This document shows positions 46,755 to 58,812 of a DNA stretch of 64,000 nt, piece after piece. Within the stretch, counting starts at the first letter, position 1. Each line of letters starts with the position of its first letter. The translations under genes were made by a program, and so were the position numbers. This DNA comes from Periconia sp. R9002 (Eukaryota; Ascomycota; Dothideomycetes; Pleosporales; Periconiaceae), in contig JAMAHW010000001.1 of NCBI GenBank assembly GCA_023627715.1, forward strand, positions 558,001 to 622,000, written 5' to 3'. Below the pieces are notes generated by a model, which saw only the letters and a list, made by a program, of their open reading frames with translations, ran no database searches and was not told the DNA's origin.

Positions 46755-49202
46755 GATGGAATGTGCCCGTGCTGTGTTTTTATGTGTGAATTGTGAATGG
46801 GAAAAGGATTACAGGATGTGTGCAGACAAAGAGGGCTGGAGTCGAGTGTTAAAAGGCGGCATTCATCATCACGTCTTGGGTGACGTCTTTGGCAGTAGCC
46901 GTCCGTGGGCTAAGTAACTGCTTGTACCACAGACATCAGTCAGAACGAAGAAGGGAAACAACGAACGTCATGGCGGGGCTGCTGGCCAATCAAGGGGGCG
47001 GCCGAGCTTTCAATGGCTGGATATGTGTACAGTGAACCGTACGCCAACTTGCCATCAAAGGAGCACAAGACATTCTGCCTTGAATTGAGCTGGGAGGCCT
47101 CGTTGAACGCGTGCGAGGCTGCAACATGAAAAGGCAGTAAGCGAGTCATGTAGTTACGTCATTTATTGCATCTCAAACTTCTCTCTCTTACAAAAAGCAA
47201 ACATCGTCAAGAACGTACCTATACATACTTAGGTAGGTATGTACAAATACAATGGATGGTAACTTAGAATAGCTGATGTCACTATTCGAAGGGCACTTTG
47301 TTAGTGTATCTACTTAGGTACCTACAGTCTGATAGAACTACTCTGGTGCAAACGATATTTCCGCCAACTCTTGATTACATGGCTCGCTTGGTGACTCAGT
47401 GCCTTACATAAGCACGTATGTACCTCCATGGATGTCCGGGTACACACTCATCCGTCTCTCTACGTACCAGCTACATGTCCAGATGCCTCCACTCCCCAAA
47501 CTCCAGGTCGGTGGTCGCGCCCTGTTGGGCAGTTCAACTGTTCACGCCTCGTCCATTCGGTGTTTCCATTCCAATGTTTCTCCAGGACCATCAAGGTTTG
47601 TTTCTTAGCACGTTTCCCCCCACACATGGCTCGGCACTTCTCCGTCCCATCGCAGCATCCTGCAAGACACACCATGGTAGCGCGCCTTCCTAATCAGGCC
47701 GAGGTATGCTGGGTGCATGATCAGTCCAAGTACACGTACACAACGGTACATGAGAGATACCGGCGGATTATGCCGCGAACCCGAAAAGCCGTGACCACAG
47801 GCCATACGGCATTAGTTGACTGTTTATTCTGTACGGCATTGGCTTGGCGGCCAAAATCGGACTTCCCCTGAATGCAGCGTCTTGTGGCTGGATGGTGGCT
47901 CTACTGGCGAAATTTCACGTTACTTGTTAGGAATTCTGTACCAAATATCCAATGATTTGGTACTCCCCACGAATCCCCACCAAAGGTCCACAGCGAACCG
48001 CGAACGAGGGGCCTTTGGTTGGAGAACAGGACATAGCGTGAACCAAGCTTGCACCTACTCTGTTCGGTCGATTCAGGCGATCGGCCTTCTGCATCGCCCA
48101 AATGCTCTCTCTATTTTTATCTCTTCCATCGCAACATCCGCCCATAAGAAGTTACTCAAAGATTGTACGAAATCAATTGTTTTGCACCGGTTTCTTTTCA
48201 CATGGAACCGAATCAGAATCTAGGTGTAAGCCGAGGCACCCCGATGCGGTGTTGCGTCAAACTATACCATTGGAGGTAAATAGCCACCGTTCCTGAACAG
48301 GCCTGGGTACCTTGGGATCTGGAGGAATCTGCGATGCCTCTTTACCCCGCAATATCATTCTCTCCCTCCCTGCGCTGTTGAATCTAAATACCTTTTGGGC
48401 AACATCCCCGTCAACTGAGTGATAGTCACGCAGACTGCTACCACTGTACTGTCTGCCCAAGCATTGTTGCTCACCCCAACACTTTATGCTTCAAAGTCTT
48501 GGATTTATTGGTTCTAACCATCGTCGTACCTGGCAGCAGCCGTCGTATCAGACCGTATGTACATGCATGCAGGCATATGCGCATACGTCGAGTATCTAAA
48601 GCGCAAATTTCGAGTCCAAGTAATGCCTAAGGATAGATTTCCGTCTTTACGAACGGACAACAATTGATGCTGTAAGATCAGCGAGCAGACCCTGTCTCAG
48701 CCATCCATCTCCGATTCGCCTACTCCACCACTCACCATCCTCATGACCACTCCAACTCCATTATGAGCGGCAAATTCAGCCCCTCGTGTGATTGTTCGTG
48801 GCTTTTCTGATCTTTTGGTGTTGGTACCCCTGGAGATCTCGGCGCCTTGGGGCGCTCATAGGTCACAATTTGGGCTCGCTGCAATGCATACCGGGAATTG
48901 AATGGTGCTCCCTCGCATGCCCAAAGCCCTGTCGTTATGCACTTCTTCATGGGTATATCTGCATCAACGGAGACGCGGGGAAACTGGATCTAGTCAACGT
49001 CTTCGTTTTGAGTGATCACCTGGGCTTTGTACCTTCCTTCAACCGAGGCGCCAACGTTCAAGACGCACAAATCTCCCAAAACGGACCTTATGATCGAGAT
49101 ATCTCGAGAGGAGGTGCAACATATAAGAGCAGCGTGCAAGTCTGTGCTGGTTGGATCGGCGTCGCTTTCTCAGTGGGCTGTTAACTTTCAGGTCTATTTA
49201 TC
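46755..49202. other. 2.4-kb intergenic region
   Basis: Lies between divergent genes, so it holds the promoters of the hydrophilic protein (-) and the esterase (+). Near 47215-47325 it contains several TAGGTACCTA / GTAGGTATGTAC palindromic motifs, also seen near 15226 and 55155. The overlapping frames at 47400-48220 have no motif or splice support. Confidence 0.55.
49121..49128 (+). promoter_or_regulatory. TATA-like box of the esterase gene
   Basis: ATATAAGA lies about 80 bp upstream of the ATG at 49203, which fits a fungal core promoter. Confidence 0.4.
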
Positions 49203-50888
49203 ATGAAGGTCCTCACCTTAATCTTCTCATTGCTGCCTCTCACACTCGCTGCACCAGCTCAGGTCGACAAGAGAGCGGGACCAACTGTTGTCGCTCCGTC
49301 ACCGCAAGCCACTGTTGCTGGAAAATCATTGCTCAACGTGGAGACCTTCAATGGCATTCCTTTCGCCCAACCTCCAACCGGATCCCTCCGTTTGAAACCA
49401 CCGCAGCCACTGACCTCGAGTATTGGCAATGTGGATGGCACGCAAATACCAAAAGCGTGCCCGCAAATGTTCTTCAGCCTCGACCAGGGCAACTTCCCCA
49501 CAAACGTTCTTGGGCAAATCCTCAACACGCCGCTCTTCCAAGCCGCCACCAATGCTGGGGAAGACTGCCTGACGCTCAACGTCCAACGACCGGCTGGGAC
49601 AAAAGCGGATGCCAAACTACCAGTGCTCTTCTGGATCTTCGGTGGTGGTTTTGAACTCGGTTCCACGCAAATGTATGACGGTACATCCCTAGTGCGCGAG
49701 TCGGTCGACAATGGCAAGCCCATCATCCTCGTGGCTGTAAACTACCGCGTTGGCGGCTTCGGCTTCCTGGCAGGTAAGGAGATTCTCAAGGACGGGTCCG
49801 CAAACCTGGGTCTCTTAGATCAGCGCGCCGGCCTACAATGGGTGGCCGACAATATCGAGGCGTTCGGCGGCGATCCTTCCAAAGTGACCATCTGGGGCGA
49901 GAGCGCGGGTTCCATTTCAGTCTTCGACCAAATGGCCCTCTACGACGGCGACAACACGTACAAGGGCAAACCGCTCTTCCGTGGGGGCATTATGAACTCG
50001 GGCTCCGTCATACCCACGACCCCCGTCGACGGCACCAAGGCCCAGATTGTCTACGACAAGGTTGTCTCTAAAGCCGGTTGCTCCTCAGCCTCGGACACGC
50101 TCGCCTGCTTGCGCTCCGTCGACTATACAACTTTCCTCAACGCAGCCAACAGTGTCCCAGGCATCCTCTCGTACTCGACCGTCTCCCTCGCCTACCTACC
50201 CCGCCCAGATGGCAAGGCCCTCACCGCATCCCCAGACGTCCTCGTCACGAGCGGCAAGTACGCCAAAGTCCCCTTCATCGTAGGCGATCAAGAGGACGAA
50301 GGCACCCTCTTCGGCCTCTTCACACCCAACATCACGACCAAAAACGACGTCACCGACTACTTCTCCACCTTCTTCCCTTCAATCTCCAGATCCACCATCA
50401 CCGGCCTCGTCGACACCTACCCGGACATCACCGAGCACGGCTCCCCCTTCCGCACCTCGCTCCTCAACAACTGGTACCCGCAGTTCAAGCGCGTCAGCGC
50501 CATCATCGGCGACATCACTTTCATCCTCACGCGGCGCATCTTCCTCGACACCGCAAACACGGTCAACCCGGACGTCCCCTCGTGGTCGTACCTCTCCACC
50601 TACGATTACGGCACCCCCATCCTGGGCACCTTCCACGGCTCCGACCTCCTGCAGGTCTTCTTCGGTATCCTACCCAACAACGCGCGGAAGAGCATCAGAG
50701 GGTACTACTACAGCTTTGTGTATGACCTGGATCCGAACAAGAATAGCGGGTTGCCCGAGTGGCCGAGGTGGAGCACGAGCAAGGATTTGATGACGTTTGG
50801 AGCGAATGAGAATAGCTTGCAGAAGGATGACTTCAGAGGTCAGACGGCGGAATACCTGAGCACGAATCTGAAGAGCTTTTACATCTAG
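49203..50888 (+). CDS. secreted carboxylesterase/lipase (type-B, Candida rugosa lipase-like)
   Basis: Intronless, 561 aa. A clear signal peptide ([19 protein letters not shown]) is followed by the alpha/beta-hydrolase domain of the carboxylesterase type-B family. [32 protein letters not shown] and [12 protein letters not shown] (oxyanion-hole GGG) are all present. The catalytic triad is visible: S234 in GESAGS, E366 in DQEDEGTLF and H478 in [10 protein letters not shown]. Length and motif order match fungal triacylglycerol lipases and cholesterol esterases. The enzyme would cleave extracellular esters for nutrition or host-surface degradation; the substrate is not predictable. The gene converges on RIB1. 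Confidence 0.95.
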   Translation: MKVLTLIFSLLPLTLAAPAQVDKRAGPTVVAPSPQATVAGKSLLNVETFNGIPFAQPPTGSLRLKPPQPLTSSIGNVDGTQIPKACPQMFFSLDQGNFPTNVLGQILNTPLFQAATNAGEDCLTLNVQRPAGTKADAKLPVLFWIFGGGFELGSTQMYDGTSLVRESVDNGKPIILVAVNYRVGGFGFLAGKEILKDGSANLGLLDQRAGLQWVADNIEAFGGDPSKVTIWGESAGSISVFDQMALYDGDNTYKGKPLFRGGIMNSGSVIPTTPVDGTKAQIVYDKVVSKAGCSSASDTLACLRSVDYTTFLNAANSVPGILSYSTVSLAYLPRPDGKALTASPDVLVTSGKYAKVPFIVGDQEDEGTLFGLFTPNITTKNDVTDYFSTFFPSISRSTITGLVDTYPDITEHGSPFRTSLLNNWYPQFKRVSAIIGDITFILTRRIFLDTANTVNPDVPSWSYLSTYDYGTPILGTFHGSDLLQVFFGILPNNARKSIRGYYYSFVYDLDPNKNSGLPEWPRWSTSKDLMTFGANENSLQKDDFRGQTAEYLSTNLKSFYI

Positions 50889-51495
50889 GTTGGGGCTCTG
50901 AGGATAACGAGGACGAGGACGACGATCACGACCGTGCAAAGGGAGTCTGTTGATTTGGAAGACCGGAAAAAGGAACGGCGGGCGGACGAATGGAAGAGAT
51001 GAGTTGATGTGCTTTCTCTTCCTCACAAAGAACAGGACGGTAAAAAGGGTGGTTAGTTACGGTATCACGATTTCTACGGTTGGGGGGATTGTTCTGATGT
51101 ACATAATGTTTTTTCTTTTCTTTTCTTATATCCTTTTTTTTGGGGGGGGGGGGGGGTTGTGCCTGGATACTTTTTCCGAAATTTTTTCTATTTGTCTAAT
51201 TCGTAATGGCATGAATGACCGAGTACTCAATGACAAACTATGAAAATAAAAGAAACAAAGAAAAGAAGACGCCATCTCCTTTCTATCCATGGTATATGTG
51301 TGAAGTGTATGTAAATGCTTGGAAACTAACTCAACATTTTCCCCCTCTAGCGCTATACGTGTTTTTGTTTTTCGTTGCAACTCCATAGCGTTTCTATGCG
51401 CACATGATAGATCCAGCCACATGTGCCGTAATCTGAGAAAATACATGTATGTTTCTTTTTGATGTTACGTCCATTTATTTCAGGTTTTACGATCG
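50889..51495. other. convergent 3' intergenic region
   Basis: Shared 3' flank of the esterase (+) and RIB1 (-). It includes a T8 run followed by about 15 consecutive G, listed next. No gene. Confidence 0.6.
51134..51156 (+). repeat. T8-G15 homopolymer junction
   Basis: Eight T directly followed by fifteen G. Long G runs are rare in fungal DNA and can form G-quadruplexes; the exact count may be affected by sequencing slippage. Confidence 0.85.
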
Positions 51496-52827
51496 TCATT
51501 GCTGGCTCAGCATATGTTTGAATTTCTCAATCTGCGGGAGAATGTATGGTTAGCGCAAGTACAGCGGGAAAGAACGGTCAATGTTTTCGTGTAAAAAACA
51601 CCAATCATCGCATGAGTGTCAGTGGCTTGAACGGCGGAGACTCACCTTCGTACTCAAATACTTCTCCACTTCTTCACTCTTAATGCCCGCCTTACCGCCC
51701 GTCTTCCACGCCAACGGAACCATAGCCACCCTCTCCTTGACCACGACCTCTCTCCTCGGACCCTCCACGGCGCGCACCTTGTCGGGATTGTTCGTAAGCA
51801 GCCTGATGCCTCTCTCCCCATCGAGCCCCAAATCCATCAACATGGCAGTCGCAAGCCCATAACTCCTCGCATCCGCGGGATGCCGAAGCAAGACATTAGC
51901 CTCGTACGTATCGTTGCCCAGATCCTGGAGATTGTACGCCTTGAGCTTCTCGCCGAGGCCAATTCCACGGCCTTCCTGTCGTAGGTAGATGATGGCGCCG
52001 CCCGTGGGGGATAGATGCGGGTCTGCCATGAGGCGCGCGGCTTCATCGAGTTGCTCGCCGCAGTCGCAGCGGGCGGACCAGACGGTTTCGCCCGTGTAGC
52101 ATTCCGAGTGGATGCGCACAAGGGGGAGATCGAGCGAGGAGGTTTCGACGTCGGTATCGGAGGAGGCGGGAGAGGATACGGCGGGAGAGGCGGAGATGAG
52201 GTCGCCTGTACCCGGCACAGCCAAAGACGAGGGTGGCGGCGTGAGAGGTTTGGTGGGGATGCCTTCCGCTTTTTTGATCTGCTCTATGCGTGAGCTTGTC
52301 CGCCCCGGGTATAACCGTCCCACGTATGCGCCGCGTGTCATGCGATCGAGCTCCGTTTCGCCCGGTCGTTCGCGATCCAGAGAGCGACTCCTGATCTGGT
52401 TTCCGAATACAATTGCGAGATGTTCTTTGGTGTCGACATTGTTTCGGTACACGTGTAACCACATCTCATGACCGGTAGTGGTCGGTATACGTGCGCGCAC
52501 ATCGCATTCGACTACTGGTAATTCTTCGAGGAGCTCAGGTCTCGGGGTATCGGAGGGAAGAGAGGTATCAATTGGTATCGAGCGCGGGGGGCGTGGTGTG
52601 TTTGTGCCGGGAGTCGCCGGAGGTGTGAAAGCAGGAGAGATGAGAGAAGGTGGCGGGTTGGTGCGACGAGCCTGAGGGGAGGCTAAGTTGCTCTGTTCAT
52701 GTTCTCTTTCGAGCTCGCGGTCCGACGGACGAAGCGTGAAAGCGTTGTCTTGCTCTATGTGTGGTGAATAAAGCGGGGGCAGGGAGGATGACGCAAGGGA
52801 CGAGGATTCTTCCATTTTCAATTCCAA
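51496..52827 (-). CDS. RIB1: GTP cyclohydrolase II (riboflavin biosynthesis)
   Basis: Two exons: 52827-51646 and 51531-51496, with a 114-bp intron (GTGAGT ... CCGCAG); 405 aa. The final exon codes for only eleven residues ([11 protein letters not shown]) before the stop. The catalytic part shows the zinc site [20 protein letters not shown] (C243, C254, C256), the GTP-binding [20 protein letters not shown], and LLTNNPDKV. The enzyme converts GTP to 2,5-diamino-6-ribosylamino-pyrimidinone phosphate, the first committed step of riboflavin synthesis. The first 105 residues are Pro/Ser-rich and disordered, and a low-complexity insert (about 195-232) sits before the zinc site, as in other filamentous fungi. 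Confidence 0.95.
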
Positions 52828-53200
52828 TTCCGGTCATAGACTACGGAAAAAGGACTATATGGATAGACAAAACCAACAGAAAAGACGGCTAAAACAAAAC
52901 ACAACAAAAAGAAGCTGGTCAGGAGGTCGAAGAGAGTTTAAGCGTGAGTGCTGACATGGTTGCGGGTGGCTAAGGATATGTACAGTAATGCAGGTGGCCG
53001 TTGGCGGGGACGAAACCTTCCGAGGCTTCGGCGGAATTGGGTAAGCAATTCAAAGCAAGCGCGGCGGCAGCCGACTACGCATGGATTGGTAACATTATTA
53101 GGTCATTTGATGATTTTCACTCTTGCTTGCATACATTCTCAAGTCCTGCCTGTGGACTTTGACAAATGCCCATCTTCTAATCAAACATTAAAATAGACGT
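52828..53200. other. intergenic, RIB1 promoter
   Basis: About 370 bp between RIB1 and the transporter, both on the minus strand. It holds the RIB1 promoter and the transporter 3' UTR; nothing else seen. Confidence 0.6.
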
Positions 53201-54827
53201 TCAGTCAACCCGCCGCTCTCTCCCCCACACTTCATCAGCGTTTTTCTTTCCTTTCGTCTCTGGCACAAACCAACCGATGAACAAGAAAAAGAAGGCAGAC
53301 AATGCCGCGAAAATGAAGTAAACCTTCCCGTGCAGTTTTGCGCTCGCCAAAGGAAAGAACTGCGCAACGAGAAATGTGGCAATCCAATTTGCGGCGAGCG
53401 CGATACTTTGCGTTGCGCCCACGGCTTCTGGTCCGACAAGTTCGGCAGAGAGAATGAAAGGTACAGGGCCCAGCCCGAGAGCGAAACTGGACACAAAAAG
53501 AAGCACGGCCACGGCAGAGAGAATGGGCACATGGTAGATGATGCCAAATGCTAGCAACAGCGAGCTAGTGCCCATCCCAGCAAGTGACTGGAGGAGGCAA
53601 GTCTTGCGGCCCAACTTATCAACCAGAGGGGCGCAACCTGCTGTGAAGATGATGTTGACTGCAGAGACGGCGAGATTGAGTAGGGCGGAGTTGGAGGCCA
53701 GGAGATCGGCCAACAACGAAACACCATACATGACAATGCTGTTGATACCTGTAGAATCGCGTGTCAGCACTGTCATCGTGGGAGCCATTGGGAATGGCAC
53801 ATACCGCTAAGTTGCTGAGCTAACATGACCATGATGACAGCGATTGCAGCCTTTTTATAGTCTGGATGGCGAAGAACCTGAGCAATGCTCATAGCCTCTT
53901 CTCTCTGTTGATTTTTCGGCGTTGCCGGCTCACGTTCTTCCTCACCAAGCAACGTCTGTTCTTCGTCTGCCATGTCAATTAGCAAAGCATAATGAAGATT
54001 GAGAAACAAGACCAACCAGCGTCATCTATGTCATCCTTTTGCCAGCCGCTAACTTCCTCTTCTATGTCGGAACTTTCCCCCCTGATCTTACGTAGAATTC
54101 TCTTTGCCTGCGTACCGTTTCCTTGGTCGGCAACATATTTGGGACTCTCGACGGACAATAGAAGACCCAGACTCTGTCCCACGCCAATCACGCCCCCGGC
54201 AGCCAATACAATCCTCCAATATTGGCCGTGGCTCAAGAAGTATCCGAGCAGCTGGGTAACGAGAATGCCCACGTTGCACATGATTTGGGTAAAGGCGCCA
54301 AAGAAACCCTTCTCAGCTGGGGGAGCAATCTCAGAGATGTAGATGGGTACAACCACAACCGATGCACCAGCTCCCACACCTGACAATAGTCTTCCAAAAG
54401 ACATAACACCGATGTTGGGCGAAAGAGCCTCGAAGGCGGGTCCGATAATGAAGAAGATGGAGGTGATCTGCATGGTCCTCCTGCGCCCATATTTCCCAGC
54501 CAGCGGCCCTGCCGAGAGAGCCCCAATAAGACCGCCCAGTGTATAAGTAGATCCCACGACACCCCACTGCGTTGGGGTCATCCTAATACATTGCGGAAGG
54601 CTAGCGGCGGCGGCGAGAATAGAATCCTTTTTGCAACGGATGACATCTTCGGGTGCGTTCAATTCGGCCTGCTTGTGTTAGCTTGGGTGGATGCGCATGC
54701 CATGGGTGGAGTGCCTATGCAGGTAACTTACCAAGTGGAAGCCGAAGAGCAATGGACCGAGAGTTGCGATGAAGAGGATGTAGATAAAGTAGGGGTTCAG
54801 ATGGCTGAACCACGTTCGGGGATCCAT
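53201..54827 (-). CDS. MFS sugar transporter, intracellular-type (YBR241C/VPS73, GLUT8-like)
   Basis: Four exons: 54827-54732, 54668-54017, 53966-53805 and 53748-53201; 485 aa, twelve predicted membrane segments. Sugar-porter signatures are present: GPLAGKYGRRRT (loop 2-3), SFGRLLSGVGAGASVVVVPIYISE, SVESPKYV after segment 6, QQLSGINSIVMYG in segment 7, VDKLGRK in loop 8-9, and the terminal VPETKG. A dileucine acidic signal, DEEQTLLGEEE (L255-L256), lies in the central cytosolic loop; such signals target GLUT8-type and vacuolar transporters to endosomes or vacuoles. Intracellular location is therefore likely, an inference. The second intron uses a less usual donor (GTTGGT), but the frame and motifs support it. 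The substrate is presumably a hexose. Confidence 0.92.
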
Positions 54828-56183
54828 GGTGGTGGTGCACGTCGGATGTTTGGCGGGGAACGAGCGATGCAGCGGACTCTGGTGGAGAAGTGGAAGACTG
54901 GACGTGTGGTCTGTGAGCCAAGTGAATGTCGCAGCAAGGGCCTTACGCCATCATGACCACACATGAATTGATGGCTGCATGTGCATACCATGCAGCAGAG
55001 GGGACGGACCTTGTGCTGTACAGTAGTTACTATCAAGTTACTGTGGTGTTTGATGCCAGAATAGGCGCGGGATACTTGGTCAGGGAACCGTCATGGGGAG
55101 TAGGGGAGGTGGTGGTTGGCGTTGTGCGACACGAGGCGACGTACATGTAGGCATGTAGGTACCTATCAATTGTGACGGATGAGGCTCTGCGGGGGATCCA
55201 CCATCCTCTATCATCGATGCATCTTGTACAGTACAGTAACTACAATACCTTACCGTACCCTATACTGTTGGCTAGGTGGCCACCTAAGTACTGGCTACAT
55301 TGACGATATATGCGCATGTGCAACTGTCTTGCATCGCGTCGCACAGTTCCACCGTCATCATCAACACCCATCCACCCACCCACGACCCCTTTCGGCCTGA
55401 CTCCACCCCCGCCGTGAGCCCTGACCGAGACGGCTTCGATGCGCGCCGTCACCGACCGGAAGCCGAATCATCATAGAGAGAGAGAGCAGAAAGACGCTTG
55501 ACATCGCATCAAGAGTAGTCTCTAGACCATGGCCGAAGACGATGGTTCCCTGACCAAAAACCCCCCGTCTGCGGGTGGGCCTCCCTCATCATCTGCCTCC
55601 GCCCGAGCCGCATCGCGGAACAATCCAGGCAGTGGGCCATCGTCGGCCATCCACGGTCCGTCTTCCCCATCCGCCCGTCCATCATCATCATTCTTCATTG
55701 CATACATACCTATCCATTTGTGCATAACTACTTCTTACATATGCACTTCCATATCATGCGCATATCCACCTGCACGCCTGGTTGTACAGTCCCATCGTCT
55801 CCCGTCTTTTTCTCTTGATCAAATCTCCACATCTGCATCTCATCACTCCTTCTCCCACTCTCCATCATCGCGCCTTACTTTCCTCTTTGCTGGCGTGGTT
55901 TCCTTTCTTCGAACCTCCGTCGTCGTCACTGGCTCCTTTGTGTCGCTTGATCATCATTTGCCTCGCACCGGCCCGATATTCTGCCTTTGCCCATCATTTT
56001 TTAATCTTGCCACAATCCAGTTCCCGTTTCCCTGATAGTGCGGCCGTTTGTTTCTTGGGCCTTTTCCCCTTTTCAGAGTACTCCATGTTTACTGGAATGT
56101 AAATCTGTCATCTCGTTATTTTGATCAAGCAAGCAGCGCGCTAAGCTTTCACGTCAATAGACTCCGTCGAGTCCTCTCAGGCC
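54828..56183. other. divergent promoter region and SSN3 leader
   Basis: Between the transporter (-) and the CDK8 gene (+). From about 55370 it becomes pyrimidine-rich on the plus strand. An ATG in good context at 55529 opens a Ser/Pro/Ala-rich frame of 168 codons, which is either an upstream ORF or an alternative first exon of the kinase gene. Confidence 0.5.
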
Positions 56184-57436
56184 ATGTTCGCCGGTTACAA
56201 TACAAAAAAACGAGTCAACGAACGCTACAAGATTGTAGGATTCATTAGTAGCGGTACCTATGGCCGCGTTTACAAGGCCGAGGGCAGAAATGGCCGTGTG
56301 GGAGAATTCGCTATCAAAAAGTAAGCTGATCACTCCACTACCCATGCCTGCACGCTGACACGCCCAGATTCAAGCCGGACAAGGAAGGCGAGCTGCAATA
56401 TTCCGGTATCTCGCAATCTGCTATTCGGGAAATGGCTTTGTGTACCGAGTTAGCACATCCTAATGTCGTACACACCGTGGAGATCATCCTGGAAGAAAAG
56501 TGCATCTTTATCGTTTTCGAATATGCCGAACACGACCTATTACAAATCATTCACCATCACAATCAGCCTCAACGTCAGGCCATTCCGGCCAAGACCATCA
56601 AATCCATTCTTTACCAGCTTTTGCAGGGCCTGGTATATCTTCACAGGAACTGGGTCATGCACCGTGATCTAAAACCCGCTAATATCATGGTCACCAGTGC
56701 CGGAAAAGTCAAGATTGGTGATCTCGGCCTTGCCAGGCTCTTCTACAAACCATTACAGTCGTTATTCTCGGGCGACAAGGTCGTCGTAACGATATGGTAT
56801 CGCGCTCCAGAGTTACTATTGGGAAGTCGGCACTATACGCCGGCCGTTGATCTATGGGCTGTCGGTTGCATCTTCGCCGAGCTATTGTCCCTTCGACCCA
56901 TCTTTAAAGGGGAGGAAGCGAAGATGGATAGCAAGAAAACCGTCCCATTTCAGCGTAATCAAATGCAGAAGATTGTTGAAATCATGGGTATGCCGAGTAA
57001 GGACAGATGGCCTTTGTTGACCGCCATGCCGGAATACCCACAGTTGTCGTCCCTCGCTGCCGGCAACGCACGCTTCCATCGACCGCAAGGGCTGGAGACA
57101 TGGTATCAAACGTGCCTGAAAAATAATCAATACCCTCCAGGGCCTAGTCCAGATACTCCAGGGCCAGAAGGTTTCTCTTTACTCCAGCAGCTGCTCGAGT
57201 ACGATCCGCAAAAACGACTTACGGCTGAGAACGCACTGCAACATCCTTATTTTACTGCGAATGACACTAAACCCTCGGAAAATTGCTTCGAAAATTCCAA
57301 GATCAAATACCCAGTCCGGCGGGTCACTCAAGAAGACAACGACATCAGAACATCAAGCCTTCCTGGCACCAAACGATCCGCACTGCCAGATGATTCTTTA
57401 CTTGGTAGGGCCGCAAAGCGTTTGAAAGAAGGGTAA
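56184..57436 (+). CDS. SSN3: Mediator-associated cyclin-dependent kinase CDK8/SSN3
   Basis: Two exons: 56184-56320 and 56368-57436, with a 47-bp intron (GTAAGC ... GCCCAG); 401 aa. The kinase domain has the glycine loop ISSGTYGRVYKA, AIKKFKPD, the cyclin-binding helix SGISQSAIREM, HRDLKPANIM (H144-D146), and DLG (D164-G166, the DMG-like form typical of CDK8). It also shows the activation segment LFYKPLQSLFSGDKVVVT and WYRAPELLLGSRHYTPAVDLWAVGC. The C-terminus ends RVTQEDNDIRTSSLPGTKRS and LLGRAAKRLKEG, diagnostic of fungal Ssn3. With cyclin C it phosphorylates RNA polymerase II and transcription factors in the nucleus. An N-terminal extension from an upstream exon is possible. Confidence 0.96.
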
Positions 57437-58812
57437 TATCAACTGTACCCCTGTTACTATGGGCAACCATGGAATACATCTAAGTGAGAAGGCACTCGCG
57501 AAACATAATACGGATAGTTTGTCATCTATCATCGCTTCCTGAGTCAACGACTGATTCATACTGATGACCATATGACGAGAAACAATCTCAGCCATTTGAT
57601 GTCTTTAGACGCGGCGAATGTTCGGGATCCATCTTTTCGACGAGGTTGAAGTAGGTATTGTTCAACAAGGCCGTTCATGGCATGTACCTCGGAGATGAGC
57701 TCTCGATTGTCACGAAAAATATTACAATCAACCAGTTGTACGCACATAAATGGTGGTGGAAAGGCATGCACGTGTTATGTCATGCTGTATCACTATACAT
57801 GGTAACGAAGCGCAACCGCTCTTGTCACCCCTATAGCCGGTTGTGACCTCTTGGATATTTCAGGAGTAATATCAAGTTTGTAGAAGAGATATTGTGGAGC
57901 TGCGGAATCGGGACCAGGAAAGTGGTTGACTAGGGCCAATAGGTGGTGTTCGATGGGTACACAAGGCACTACAAGTGCCGTTTGTGGCCTTGCCTAGCGC
58001 GCGTTTGGACACAGTCTGCCCTGAAGATACAGAGATGTATCACTATAATATTAACGTCCCATTTTATTAGCCACAAATCTTTGTGCTGAGTGAGTCTCTG
58101 CTACGGCCATCTGTCTGTTACTTTTCTCGTCAATACTGATCTCACCGTCTCCACTCAAATATGAGAGCACCGTTTGCTATGTATACCCGAGTCACTTTGT
58201 GAGGTGACGACAAGCAAAGCAACCTTGACGCAAAATTTGGGGACGTCTTTATCGATGTTCTTGTAAGCTTGTGTCCCTAGGCTTTTCACACTTCGTAGGC
58301 AAAGTGCCACAGGCGGGTTGTTGGTGGAAGTCGGGTTTCACCTTGGCACACCGTCATGTCTCGTGGGGAGGTCGTTTCTACCCTAGGTGTGCCTCCCTTA
58401 TTCATTGAAACCCCGCATTCGTAGCTGTTGCCCTGGCTATTCCTCGCCGTGCTAGCGGTAAATACAAATGCGAAGTAGGAAAGCGGCATCGGACAATAGA
58501 CGCCCGTGCGGCCCTTCAACCCACCCCCATTTCTCCCCCTCTTATACACACCACATCCCCATACCCCCAACGTTCTTTCCTCTTCACCTACTTCACTTAC
58601 TGCACCACCACACTCTTTCGGTTTTGACCACCTCTCACTCCTTTGGTGTACCACGGTTTCTACCTGACTGCTCACCTACGACCGCTCCAACTCCATCGAA
58701 TATATTCCCTACATCACACTCCTTTTGTTTGGCCCTTCCTGTTACTGCTTTATTCCTATCGCCCACCACCTGCAGAACGTCTTTATTATACCTAGGCCCC
58801 CTCGAATCGAGA
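57437..58812. other. intergenic, promoter of the CAP gene
   Basis: About 1.4 kb between two plus-strand genes. From about 58490 to the start it is a C/T-rich leader (many CACC and TCTC blocks), as expected for the CAP-protein gene. No coding gene. Confidence 0.6.

Noticed and set aside
47399..48223. overlapping frames of 70-147 codons upstream of the esterase
   Set aside because: Different frames of the same C-rich DNA are open at once, and none has a motif.
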